Shown: positions 20,143 through 29,242 of the stretch, piece by piece | Layout: every line of letters begins with the position of its first letter | Numbering within the stretch: position 1 is the first letter of the stretch | DNA from: Bifidobacterium aemilianum | GTDB taxonomy: Bacteria > Actinomycetota > Actinomycetes > Actinomycetales > Bifidobacteriaceae | DNA: 64,000 bases | Direction of reading: 5' to 3' | Assembly (NCBI RefSeq): GCF_003315635.1 | Contig: NZ_PDCG01000004.1 | Coordinates: 1 to 64,000 of the forward strand | Program-made: the position numbers and the translations under genes | Notes under the pieces: generated by a model | The model's database searches: none | What the model saw: only the letters and a program-made list of their open reading frames with translations | What the model was told of the DNA's origin: nothing

Positions 20143-21750
20143 CTACATGGGCTGGTTCCCATGGTGTTTGCCTGTGGCGGGCCGGCGCTGCTTGTCGGTC
20201 AGGAGGCTCAGGGACTGGCAGATGACCTGCCTGGTCTGCTCGGGGTCGATCATGGCATCTATCTGGCCGGTCTCCAAGGAAAGGTTGGCGTTGAGGGTGG
20301 TCTCCTCATAGTCGGCCACCAGCCTGGCCCGCAAGGCCTCGACATCCTGCCCCCGCTCCTGGGCCTTGTGGAGGTCCTTGCGGTGGATGATGTTGACGGC
20401 ACCCTGTGCACCCAGAACGGCGATCTGACTGGAGGGCCAGGCGTAGTTGACATCTGCCCCGATGGCCTTGGACCCCATGACGATGTAGGCGCCGCCGAAA
20501 GCCTTGCGCATGACCACCGTGACCAGGGGCACCTGGGCGTTGGCGTAGGCATAGATGACCTTGGCCCCCCGCCGGATGATGCCGGCATGCTCCTGGTCGG
20601 AGCCGGGCTTGTAGCCGGGTGTGTCCACCAGGGTGACGACAGGCAGGTTGAAGGCATCACAGAGCCGGACGAACCGGGCGATCTTCTCGGATGATTCCAC
20701 ATCGAGAATGCCGGCCATGACCTTGGGCTGGTTGGCCACAATCCCGACAGGGTGCCCCTCCATGCAGGCCAGGCCCACCATCGCCGAGGGGGCGTAGAGC
20801 TCCTGGACCTGGACGAACTCGCCATAGTCCACAATGCAGCGGATCACATCCATCACGTCGTAGGGCTGGCGGTCATTGTCGGGCACGATGGCGTTGAGCC
20901 GCTCGGCGCGCTCATGGTCAGCCCGGGTGGCCGTGTAGGCGAAGACGGGGACCTTGGCCGAGGAGTTGGAGGGCAGGTAGGCCAGGATGGTCCGGGTGTA
21001 GTCGATGGCGTCGGCCTCGTTCTCTCCCAGATAGTGGGCCACACCGGACTTGGCGTTGTGGACCTGGCCGCCTCCCAGCTCCTCCATGGAGATGGTCTCG
21101 CCCGTGGCGGCCTTGACCACGTCAGGGCCGGTCACGAACATATTGGAGTTCTCCTTGGTCATGACGATCAGGTCGGTCAAGGCCGGGCAGTAGACGGCAC
21201 CACCGGCGCAGGGGCCAAGAATCACTGAAATCTGCGGTACCAGTCCGGAGGCCTGGCAGGTCTTGCGGAAGATGCGGCCATACTGGCTCAGGGCCGCCAC
21301 ACCCTCCTGGATGCGAGCGCCGCCCGAATCAATCAGGGCCACGACCGGGACCTTCAGGTCCATGGCCATGTCCATTAGATGGCAGATCTTCTCGCCCTCG
21401 GCCCAACCCAGGGTGCCGCCCTGGACGGAGAAGTCCTGGGCATAGACGGCCACCTTGCGACCGTAGACCAGGCCGAATCCGGTGATGACCGCCGAACCAG
21501 CCACCCCGTGGTTGATGTCGCCGCCGGAGAAACGGCCGATCTCCTGGAATGAGCCGGAGTCGAAGAGGAGGTCCAGACGTTCGCGGGCCGTGCGCTTGTC
21601 TTTGGCGTGCTGGCGCTCGCGGGCATGGTCCTCGGCGTCCCGGGCCAGGGCTGCTGCCTTGGCCACGGCGGCACGGATGGGCTGCTGGTCCAGGGGCAGG
21701 CCGCTGTCCAGGGCCTCCTGGACGGCTGGCGTTGACATGATGTCCGTCAT
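20143..21750 (-). CDS. accD: Acyl-CoA carboxylase carboxyltransferase (beta) subunit
   Basis: 535 residues. Transfers CO2 from biotin to acetyl-CoA (or another acyl-CoA), supplying Fas with malonyl-CoA. Crotonase-like halves typical of AccD/PccB: GGARIQEGVAALSQYGRIF, GPCAGGAVYCPALTD, then DTPGYKPGSDQEH and GSKAIGADVNYAWP in the second half. No zinc finger, so it is of the actinobacterial AccD/PccB type. The start overlaps the accC stop (ATGA, 4 bp), implying coupled, stoichiometric translation. Chain-length specificity cannot be read from the sequence. Confidence 0.95.
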   Translation of the reverse strand: MTDIMSTPAVQEALDSGLPLDQQPIRAAVAKAAALARDAEDHARERQHAKDKRTARERLDLLFDSGSFQEIGRFSGGDINHGVAGSAVITGFGLVYGRKVAVYAQDFSVQGGTLGWAEGEKICHLMDMAMDLKVPVVALIDSGGARIQEGVAALSQYGRIFRKTCQASGLVPQISVILGPCAGGAVYCPALTDLIVMTKENSNMFVTGPDVVKAATGETISMEELGGGQVHNAKSGVAHYLGENEADAIDYTRTILAYLPSNSSAKVPVFAYTATRADHERAERLNAIVPDNDRQPYDVMDVIRCIVDYGEFVQVQELYAPSAMVGLACMEGHPVGIVANQPKVMAGILDVESSEKIARFVRLCDAFNLPVVTLVDTPGYKPGSDQEHAGIIRRGAKVIYAYANAQVPLVTVVMRKAFGGAYIVMGSKAIGADVNYAWPSSQIAVLGAQGAVNIIHRKDLHKAQERGQDVEALRARLVADYEETTLNANLSLETGQIDAMIDPEQTRQVICQSLSLLTDKQRRPATGKHHGNQPM

Positions 21751-23780
21751 TGCTGGCCTCCTTGCGCACCGGTTTGATCGCCTGACGACTTGCTATGACC
21801 AGCTGCCACAGGAGCTTGGCCGGTCTGCCCGACTTCCGCCACCGAATCAGCTTGATCACCCTGAACTCCGGCATCGGGCCCGCCGGTCCTGACCCCGCGT
21901 CCCTTGACATCAATCGTCAAAAGCTCCTGGCCGGCCTCCACACCGTCGGATGGCCCCACACAGATCCGATCGACCTTGCCGGCGACCGGGGCATAGACAT
22001 AGTTCTCCATCTTCATGGATTCCAGCACCACCAGGAGATCCCCCTTGGAGACCGCCTGCCCGGATGCCACGTTGACCCTGGTGACCACGGCCTGCATGGG
22101 GGCCGCGATCAGACCGGACTCGGACTGCCCCAGGCTCGCCTTGCTCTCAGCTTCATGAAGACTCTGACCGCGCAGGGGCTGGCTTGGGCGGCGACCGGAC
22201 CGGGACCGGGAAGGGCCGGTGAGGTTCTCAACGACGTCCAGGGGAACCGTGAGTTTGACCCGGCGGTTGTCGATCTCGATGACAAAGGATTCACTGACCT
22301 GCTGGCTGGCCTGCGCCTGGGGCTCCCCCAGGGAGGCGGGCTGGCCGCTGGCGGCGGTCGAAGCGGGCTTGTTCAGGTAGGTCCGCTCCAGCCACTTGGT
22401 GGAGATGGAGAAGGCCCCTTCGCTCTCGCCGCCATCAGCGCCATTCGTGCGTCCAGGGGCCCCTACCTCAGCGGTGAAGTCAGGGTCCTCGAAGATCTGC
22501 GCGAAGAGAGGGGCCGGGCAGGGCACACCCTCGACCTGCAGCTCGGACAGGGCCCTACGGGCGCGTGCTATGGCAGCGGGCCGGTCCTGGGCCGTGACCA
22601 CCAGCTTGCCCATGAGGGAGTCGAACTTGGGCGAGACCGTATCTCCCTCGACCACGCCCGAGTCCACACGGATGCCGGGGCCGGAGGGCCAGACCAGCCG
22701 GGTCAGGGTGCCTGAGGAGGGAGTCAGGTTGGTGGCCGGGTCCTCGCAGGTGATGCGCAGCTCGAAACTATGGCCGCGAATGTCGGCCCGGTCGACCTGG
22801 GAGAGCTCCCCACCGCCGGCGATGGTCAACTGCTGGCGGACCAAATCCAGGCCGCAGACCTCCTCGCTGACCGTATGCTCCACCTGGAGCCTGGGGTTGA
22901 CCTCCAGAAAGTAGACCTTGTGCTGGCCGGTGAGCATGAACTCACAGGTGCCCAGGCCCACGTAGCCCACGGCCTCGAAGAGAGCCCTGGAGTAATCATG
23001 GAGCTTGCGCTCCTCATCCGCCGTCAGGAAGGGGGCCGGAGCCTCCTCGATCAGCTTCTGGTTGCGCCGCTGTACCGAGCAGTCACGGGTCGAATACACC
23101 GTGAAGTTGCCCTTGCTGTCACGACCGCACTGGGTCTCCACATGCCGGGCCTGGTCAATGAAGCGCTCAACGAAGTACTCGTCAAGATCGCCGCCTTGCA
23201 GGGCGTCGTGGTTCATGTAGAAGCTGCGCAGCTCGTCATCGTCCGCCACCAGGGTGATGCCCCGGCCGCCTCCCCCATCGGTCCGCTTCATCATGAGCGG
23301 ATAACCGTGGGTGTGGGCAAAGGAGAGGAGCTCACGGATGTCGCGCACCGGCTCTGAAATGCCGGGGACCGGTGGCACGTGAGCCCGCTTGGCCACCCGC
23401 CGCGCCGAGATCTTATCGCCCAGCTCCTCCAGGGCGGAGGGCGACGGGCCCACCCAGATGGCACCGGCATCCATGACCGCTTGGGCGAAGGAGGCGACTT
23501 CGGACAGGAACCCATAGCCTGGGTGGACGGCGTCGGCACCTGACCGGGCCAGGATGTCAAGCATCAGGGGCTGGTTCAGGTAGGTGTCCCGATAGGTGTC
23601 GCCAGGCAGCAGATATGCCTGGTCGGCCTCTTCCACATATTGGGCCTTTCGGTCCTGTTCCGCATAGACCGCAACGGTCCCGATGCCCATCTCCCGGGCT
23701 GTGCGGACCACTCTCAGCGCGATTTCCCCACGATTGGCGACCAGCAATGTGTTGACAATTTTCGGCATAAATTCAAACAT
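21747..23780 (-). CDS. accC: Biotin carboxylase / biotin-carrier (alpha) subunit of acyl-CoA carboxylase
   Basis: 677 residues. The N-terminal biotin carboxylase starts with KIVNTLLVANRGEIALRVVR and has the ATP-grasp glycine loop (KRTDGGGGRGITLV) and FLEVNPRLQVEHTVSE. The biotin-carrier domain has the ESMKMENY site, with the biotinyl Lys near residue 589, followed by an extra Gly/Gln-rich tail of about 50 residues. The start is ATG 23780 (weak ribosome site); ATG 23768 is an alternative. Substrate of the biotin ligase at 27762-28640. First gene of accC-accD-fas-acpS; the repeat-rich region upstream probably holds the promoter. Confidence 0.95.
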   Translation of the reverse strand: MFEFMPKIVNTLLVANRGEIALRVVRTAREMGIGTVAVYAEQDRKAQYVEEADQAYLLPGDTYRDTYLNQPLMLDILARSGADAVHPGYGFLSEVASFAQAVMDAGAIWVGPSPSALEELGDKISARRVAKRAHVPPVPGISEPVRDIRELLSFAHTHGYPLMMKRTDGGGGRGITLVADDDELRSFYMNHDALQGGDLDEYFVERFIDQARHVETQCGRDSKGNFTVYSTRDCSVQRRNQKLIEEAPAPFLTADEERKLHDYSRALFEAVGYVGLGTCEFMLTGQHKVYFLEVNPRLQVEHTVSEEVCGLDLVRQQLTIAGGGELSQVDRADIRGHSFELRITCEDPATNLTPSSGTLTRLVWPSGPGIRVDSGVVEGDTVSPKFDSLMGKLVVTAQDRPAAIARARRALSELQVEGVPCPAPLFAQIFEDPDFTAEVGAPGRTNGADGGESEGAFSISTKWLERTYLNKPASTAASGQPASLGEPQAQASQQVSESFVIEIDNRRVKLTVPLDVVENLTGPSRSRSGRRPSQPLRGQSLHEAESKASLGQSESGLIAAPMQAVVTRVNVASGQAVSKGDLLVVLESMKMENYVYAPVAGKVDRICVGPSDGVEAGQELLTIDVKGRGVRTGGPDAGVQGDQADSVAEVGQTGQAPVAAGHSKSSGDQTGAQGGQQ

Positions 23781-23950
23781 ATCGCCGTCAGTCAGGCCGC
23801 GTCAGCGCAAAAGCTACAAATTCGCGTGGAGCCTTTTGTCCGATTCCACAAACGTAACCGTAGCTTGGCAGGGTCGAAGGGGTCGAAAGATAGCACTGTG
23901 CGAGGCTTCGGAGAGAAACCTGCATAGGGCATCCCTCAGTTAGCACATGC

Positions 23951-24086
23951 GTATCGCCAGCCAGCACAGGGGCAGGGCCAAGACGACACGAATGTTTCGC
24001 CAGGCAACACAGTATTGCTAGGCAATACAGGGGCGACCAAAACAGCGTAGAGGTATCGCCAGTCAGCTCAGAGGCAGGGCCAAGAC
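23951..24086. repeat. Degenerate 40-bp-class repeats upstream of accC
   Basis: Units begin at about 23951, 23994 (short), 24012 and 24053. The shared core resembles GTATCGCCAGNCAGCACAG followed by GGGGCAGGGCCAAGAC. Units at 23951 and 24053 match almost base for base over 34 bp. A perfect 7-bp hairpin (GTATTGC/GCAATAC) lies at 24012-24028. The accC start region (23778-23797, TATCGCCGTCAGTCAGGC) resembles one more unit. The rest of 23781-24167 shows no gene. Confidence 0.7.
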
Positions 24087-24167
24087 AAGGCTGGGCAGCA
24101 TGGGCCAAACACCCAAGCCCCTATTGCAGGGCCTGGAACTCAACCAGCCGCTATCAGCGCCCAGCTC

Positions 24168-26205
24168 TCATCTGGTATCCCCATGTTGGGCACGGCGGTG
24201 CAGGAGCACGGCAATGGCAATCATGGCGGTGAGGGGGCCTGAGACCAGACCAAGAGTCGGGGCCCAGCTACTGAGGGGAGCGCCGGACACAGGCAGGGTA
24301 TCCACAGGGTAGAGCCAATACGCCTTCAATGCCAGATCGCTGGTGGCAAGCCGGGAAAACTGATATTGGGCGCCAGTGCTGGCATCGATCCACTACCTGA
24401 AGACCGCACCCGCTTGGGACGGGGCAGTCGGCCCGGGGACCATGCTGGCCCCATCGGGGTTCACGTACTCCACACAGGTGGCGGGGCTGTGACCGTCGGT
24501 GTCGAAGGTCACCTTCCGCTGCTTTAACCACTGGGCGTATAGGTCCAGGTCGTTGTCTGGCAGGGTGTCGGCGACCAGGTTCCAGGGACCGGAGCCATCA
24601 GCCTGCTGTGACCAGCCGCTCAACCAGTTGTGGGTACGGGTGTAGGCCGGCGCCATGCTCTCTAGGATCGCGCCATAGGCAGACCCAACCGTCGCATCCT
24701 GAGTGTTGCTTCCACTGCCATCGTGGTGATGGAAGTTGACATCATGGGGATTTGGGGTCCAGTGTTCCTTAAGGACCAGGCCATCAGCCGAAACGGCATC
24801 GTACTCCATGGTCCATTCCATGTCATTGCTGGCGTACACCCAGGACAGGCAGTGGCCGGTACGGGTGGGCAGGGCGTTGCCGGTCGGCATATAATCGCCG
24901 AGAATTTCACCATCATCAATGGTGATGTCTGGAACTATGGATGGGGTGACGCCGCCCTCCTGAGCAAAAGGCACTGTTCGCCGGTCCCTCGCCCATTTCA
25001 CATCTTGCGTGACATCGCTTTGCAGGGTGGCAACATCTATGCCTGAGAGCCACACATGAGCTTCGTGCTTGAACTTATAGGTAACGACATCGTCTATCTG
25101 TATGTTCGTTGCTTGCCAGGTGACAGCGCCGTTCTCCTCATCCACCCGAAGCGGCTGCGGACTGATACTGGCAACATCAATCTCGCATAGCTACCGTAGG
25201 GAAGCTTGGCCGAATGTGGCGTGAATTCCTGATCGAGTGCCGTCTCCTTCTGTGGCAGCTTGACCTTTGGGGCATCCCACACTCCTGACATTCCAATGGC
25301 AGCGCTATAGTCGGGCTCCGCAACCATCGTGTGTGATCGCACATCCTTCAAGGCGGAGCAATCATATATGGGGCAATCATATACCAGCATGGTCTTGAAG
25401 TATTGGTTGGAAGGCAGGGGTTCGACATCATGCACTTCAGGCAGTTGCTGCACAGCTAAGGTACCGATGTTTGGAGGCAAGAGCGGCACCTAAGCGATCT
25501 TCTCGCATTTTATCAGGTAGATGCTCGAGATCAGGGGAAGATCCCGTGACAAGTCATCAGCCTTGATGCCATTCGCGCCTTCCAGGTACAGCGATAGGAG
25601 CTTGGTCAATCCGGATAATTGGCTGATATTCGTAAAGGAGCCACCCAAACCGAACTCAATAAGATTGGGCACGGTTGCCGCCCACCATGATGCTGGTGGC
25701 AATTGTGCAATTCTATTGCAGTCCAACCTACGTCTGGTCAGCCTAGGCAATGGCGGCGAGTCGGGGACAGCGGTAAATCCATCGTTATCGAGCATCAGAA
25801 AATTAAGATTGACCAACAGCTCCATACCGGTAAAGTCCGTAACCCTCTGGCTCGGCGCATACACTGTCTTGACGGTCTCATAGTCAGCTCCGGTTGCCTG
25901 ATATTGGCGGCCGGCATTGCCCTGGCAACAGCCGCGGCCAGTTCCAGATCCGAAAAAACAGGTTTGGATGGTATCCACACCGGGAGTACAAGCCACTGCC
26001 CCACGCGGCTTCAGCTGCGATGCGCGGCTACCGCCATCGGGCTGGGTGCCGAATCACCCGTTTTCTTCACCACCGGAATCTTAGCCGACTGGGCGTAAGA
26101 CTTGGATGCCATGGGCAAGAACCCGACTCCAGCAAGAAGAACCACCGCACTCAGCATGCCCACCATGGCACGCTTGACTACACTGCGTTCGTTATATCCG
26201 TTCAC
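24168..26205 (-). pseudogene. Inactivated LRR / InlB-repeat surface-protein gene with sortase signal
   Basis: Pieced together on the minus strand: GTG start near 26205 with a signal-peptide-like stretch (MVGMLSAVVLLAGVGFLPMA); TGA at 26011-26013; a frame change near 25890 (FSDLELAAAVARAMPAA in one frame, RVTDFTGMELLVNLNFLMLD in the next); LRR-like repeats; TAG at 25490-25492; a frame change near 25150; InlB-type repeats (WTPNPHDVNFHHHDGSGSN, LDLYAQWLKQRKVTFDTDG); TAG at 24393-24395; then WIDASTGAQYQF and LPVSG, a hydrophobic helix, HRRAQHGDTR and the natural stop. Three nonsense codons and at least two frameshifts make it dead. Same architecture as the gene at 1-2900. Confidence 0.85.
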
Positions 26206-26603
26206 CCAGCCCCCCCAAAAAACGATCCAATAACGGCAGGGGACCGGCATCCAGCAAGCGGAAAGTGGAAAGGAACTTAGTTATCACATGTATAACCGAA
26301 CATGACACCAACCCGTAGCTTGGCTATGATTCACGTGAATAAGCGATAAACAGTATTGCTCTCTACCGTCTTTCTACTGCCAGCGCTTAATCTATGATGA
26401 AGCGGACCAGTCCCCGATGAGTTCAACAATCTAGCGTACGGAAACTGACGAAAGCCGAAATCTTGTATGAAATCCCACAGATTCACCTGACTTAACGCTG
26501 TTCCTGCAGGCGCGCCCAGATTATACCCAAGCAGCTTCCAGACCCGAAAGGGCACTCCCCCGGCCGACTCTCCGCCACATCCCAAACCGCTTATGACAAG
26601 ACC
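26206..26603. other. Stretch with no recognisable gene
   Basis: About 400 bp between the dead surface gene and the birA-tail fragment. An 84-codon open frame on the minus strand (26331-26585) has no ribosome site and no family I recognise. Probably decayed coding DNA. Confidence 0.45.
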
Positions 26604-26682
26604 CCCAACATCTCCGGTGAGTCCCTAATGGAACCGGCCCTAGTCATCCTCGACAATCAGGGAGGCATCGGAGTCTGCGACA
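26604..26682 (-). pseudogene. Duplicated fragment of the birA 3' end
   Basis: Aligns without gaps to 27774-27852 at a 1,170-bp offset (shared CAACATCTCCGGTG and ATCCTCGA..TCAGGGAGGCATCGG). Its minus-strand frame reads SDASLIVEDD, stop, GRFH, stop, GLTGDVG, against the intact birA end PDASLTIEDDQGQSQQVHTG. Confidence 0.75.
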
Positions 26683-26710
26683 TTGGACAAGAGCACCCTG
26701 CCCCATCACG

Positions 26711-26823
26711 TTTGTCCGAAATCCCTCAATACCAGCATCCACCTGAGGAAATACGGACAGAATACCGTGTTTTCTGTCCAAAATCCATCAATAGCAGAAA
26801 ACTGGTGAGGGATTTCGGACAAA
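26711..26823. repeat. 113-bp nested inverted repeat
   Basis: Outer arms: perfect 18 bp (26711-26728 with 26806-26823, TTTGTCCGAAATCCCTCA). Inner arms: perfect 8 bp (26754-26761 with 26772-26779, GGACAGAA). There are 25-26 nt between outer and inner arms on each side. The TGTCCNAAATCCNTCA core also recurs as a direct copy at 26775. It lies in decayed DNA next to the birA fragment. Confidence 0.8.
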
Positions 26824-26929
26824 GGGGTGGCCGGCCCGAATCCGGTCGGGCCCTGCTGCACCGGGGGGGGGGCTGAGACCGGAGGCAGGCTGAGGTAGAA
26901 GCGGTATCACTCCGCTAGGGCAGTCCTTA

Positions 26930-27660
26930 TCCCCGACCCTGCCTCTTTGGTCGCACGCGTTGGCCGGCGGCAGGACCGGGAGGGAGCCTCCACCTGGAGG
27001 CCGACACCATCAAGGACTTGTCCATCACCAGGTCGGCGGGAGGGACCACCGAGGCGGGGGCCGCCCCCAGGCCGAAACTGACTTTGTCCTGAGGCTTCCA
27101 CCTGACATACAGGGTCAACGTATGCTCCCAAGTCGCCCGGCCTACCACACTCCTGGTGTACTCCCACTGGCTCCGGCCAACCGGTCGGTCCACCAACCAA
27201 CAGGCGGGGCGCGGCCGCAGTGGGGTAGGCGACGGCTGGTTCTGCTGATCACCAGGCTCAGCCACATGACCGCCGAACGCCACCGACTGATCGGGAGACC
27301 CGTCGGGGAACCGTCCGAGGACAGGAACCTGACTGTGCACTGGTCCACCACCACTTGGCACGCAGGGTCATATCAACGGTCACCGGATTCAAAGCCATGT
27401 TCCGTGGAATCTCAGCATCCGTGTTTGGATCAACCTTCACCCAACCGGTCAGGCCATGGCCCGTCCAGGTGGGCAACGGGCTGATGCCATATGCACCGAT
27501 AGTCCAACCCTTAAGCGTGTACACCTCGCTTGGATGACGGAACAGCCTTTCTGCTCCACATGCACCGTACGGTGCACCTGCCCATACAGGGCCTGGCCGA
27601 CCTAGCCCGAATAGACGATGGACCCATCAGACAAAACCAAGGGAGTCGAGAAATCGAAGG
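26930..27660 (-). pseudogene. Remnant of a second InlB-repeat surface-protein gene
   Basis: Repeat-like pieces are scattered over several minus-strand frames: VMFSFDFSTPLVLSDGS (near 27650), HPSEVYTLKGWTIGAYG and PVTVDMTLRAKW (27530-27360), TVRFLSSDGSPTGL then PDQSVAFGGHVAEP in another frame (27350-27270), and LTLYVRWKPQDKVSFGLG (near 27100). These match the InlB-type repeats of the protein at 1-2900. No start, signal peptide or LPxTG end was found, so it is more degraded than the neighbour at 24168-26205. Confidence 0.75.
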
Positions 27661-27761
27661 AGAACATCACTTCAAGATTCAGGCCATACAACACCGAAGG
27701 AATCCACACCATCCTGCCTCGGACCGCGTTCACATGCCGAACGACCAAGCGTGCTAACCAA

Positions 27762-28640
27762 TCAAGGCAAGATGCCAACATCTCCGGTGTGGACCTGCTG
27801 GGATTGACCCTGATCATCCTCGATGGTCAGGGAGGCATCGGGGTTGAGGGCGGTGGCCCGACCGACCAGGCTGCCACCGGCGGCCAGACGGGCCTCGACC
27901 TGGCGGCCCAGGGTCCAGGACTTGCCGCTGCACTCCTCCAGGAGAACCGTGGACTGGGCCTGGGGGTCGGCACAGAAATCCTGCAGGCGGGCAGCCAGGG
28001 AACGGGTCAGAGCGGCAAGAATCCGGTCAGACAGGTCAGTGATGGGCGGCAGGGGGCTCCAGTGCATATGCAGGGAGGTGGTCTGGGGTGTGGGATGCCG
28101 CTCAGCCCCCAGGGAAAGGTTCATGCCGATGCCCAGTATCAGGCCCATTCGGGTCCGCTCCCCCACCAGGGGCACCAGTTCGGCCAGGATTCCGCCCAGC
28201 TTGAGGCCCTGGCAGTAGATGTCGTTGGGCCATTTGAGTTGCAGGGAGCAGTCAGGGGCGCAGGGTTCGGCCTGGCAGGCGGCCAGGGTCTGGGTCAGGG
28301 CGTCCAGGGATGCCAGGCCGGCAATCATGGGAAGCCAGCCGTTGAAGCGGGGATCGGTGGCCAGATTGGTGGGTATGGGGCAGACGAAGGAGGCGGTCAG
28401 ACTGGCTCCTGGTTCACTGACCCAACGGCGGCCCAGACGGCCGTGACCATCCTCCTGCCGGTCGGCCAGAACCACACTGACGCCAAGCTCGCGGCCGGAT
28501 GCCAGGGGGAGCTCGCCGGATTGGATCATGCGGCGCGCCAGAGCATTGGTCGAGTCCACGCTGGACCGCCATATGATCCTGGCAGCCGCTTTCTCCGTCT
28601 CGGGCATATGCGGCAGCGCAGCCCAGTTTCCAGCCATCAT
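27762..28640 (-). CDS. birA: Biotin--[acetyl-CoA-carboxylase] ligase
   Basis: 292 residues. Activates biotin as biotinyl-AMP and attaches it to the carrier Lys of AccC. Motifs: SSVDSTNALARR near the start, the nucleotide/biotin loop EDGHGRLGRRW (residue 63), LKWPNDIYCQGLKLGGIL, GIGMNLS, and a C-terminal SH3-like domain (GRATALNPDASLTIEDD). There is no N-terminal helix-turn-helix domain, so it cannot act as a BirA-type repressor. ATG 28640 lies 6 nt after a TAGCAT hexamer, so the mRNA may be leaderless. Separated from accC by dead surface-protein genes. Confidence 0.95.
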   Translation of the reverse strand: MMAGNWAALPHMPETEKAAARIIWRSSVDSTNALARRMIQSGELPLASGRELGVSVVLADRQEDGHGRLGRRWVSEPGASLTASFVCPIPTNLATDPRFNGWLPMIAGLASLDALTQTLAACQAEPCAPDCSLQLKWPNDIYCQGLKLGGILAELVPLVGERTRMGLILGIGMNLSLGAERHPTPQTTSLHMHWSPLPPITDLSDRILAALTRSLAARLQDFCADPQAQSTVLLEECSGKSWTLGRQVEARLAAGGSLVGRATALNPDASLTIEDDQGQSQQVHTGDVGILP

Positions 28641-28646
28641 ATCTTC

Positions 28647-28664
28647 ATGCTAGCGGGTACCCGC
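28647..28664 (-). promoter_or_regulatory. birA promoter with adjoining 12-bp palindrome
   Basis: On the minus strand, TAGCAT (28647-28652) fits a -10 element ending 6 nt before the ATG. It abuts a perfect 12-bp palindrome, GCGGGTACCCGC (28653-28664), where an operator could sit. A regulator is not identified. Confidence 0.5.
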
Positions 28665-28960
28665 CACAGAGACAGAGACAATGGTGCAGAGGCGTAAAAC
28701 AGAAACAACGGCCGAGATAACGACAGGTGTAGAGACATAGACAGGGAGAGAGAAATTGGCAAAGACAGGGGGCCGTGGCAGAGATAGGCGCAGGGGCAAG
28801 AGCAAAAACAAAAGCAGAGACAGAAACAGAAGCAGGAAATCGGTAGAGGCGGAGATAAAGACAGTGGCAGGGACCGGGGACAGAGACAAAGACAAAGACA
28901 CAGGCAGAGACAGAGACGCAAATAGAAGCAGCGGGCAGAGACAGGGGGCGGAATCCGTGC
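28665..28960. repeat. Purine-rich (RRACAGA)n-like low-complexity tract
   Basis: About 300 bp in which the plus strand is mostly degenerate hexamers such as AGACAG, AAACAG and AGAGAC, with strong purine bias. Translations are Leu/Cys or Arg/Lys/Asp low complexity with no family match. It fills most of the gap between birA and the gene at 29243; 28961-29229 shows no gene. Confidence 0.75.
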
Positions 28961-29229
28961 ATTATTCCAGCACGTCGGCAACAGACCTCATGGACCCGGA
29001 CCCCAGGCAATGAACCCAGGGAGCTCATCAGCACCGAATGCCCCGCATTCTCGCTGATCGCTCAGGAACAGTGGGTCATTGAACTGTATACATAGGAAAT
29101 GCGGGCTGAAACCCCGGGGAAGGTCACATCTTCCCGAGTACGCCGCTCGCACACCCAGGCAGGTTCCCGGAGAACTTCACCCCCTGCCATATGGGCGGTG
29201 CGTCGGGGAGCCCGTTCTGGCGGCCACGC

Positions 29230-29242
29230 TAGAATCTTGACC
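29230..29242 (+). promoter_or_regulatory. -10 element implying a leaderless transcript
   Basis: TAGAAT at 29230-29235, then 7 nt, then ATG 29243. There is no Shine-Dalgarno sequence between and no clear -35. Confidence 0.5.

Noticed and set aside
23951..24086. CRISPR array
   Set aside because: Repeats are imperfect and unevenly spaced, spacers are not unique, and no cas gene is nearby.
23788..24108. 106-codon minus-strand open frame upstream of accC
   Set aside because: Overlaps the degenerate repeats, no ribosome site; its repeated peptide segments only mirror the DNA repeats.
26331..26585. 84-codon minus-strand open frame
   Set aside because: No ribosome site, no recognisable family, and set in decayed DNA.
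28637..28981. Leu/Cys-rich open frames over the purine tract
   Set aside because: Direct translation of the AGACAG-like repeat in several frames; no initiation signal or domain.
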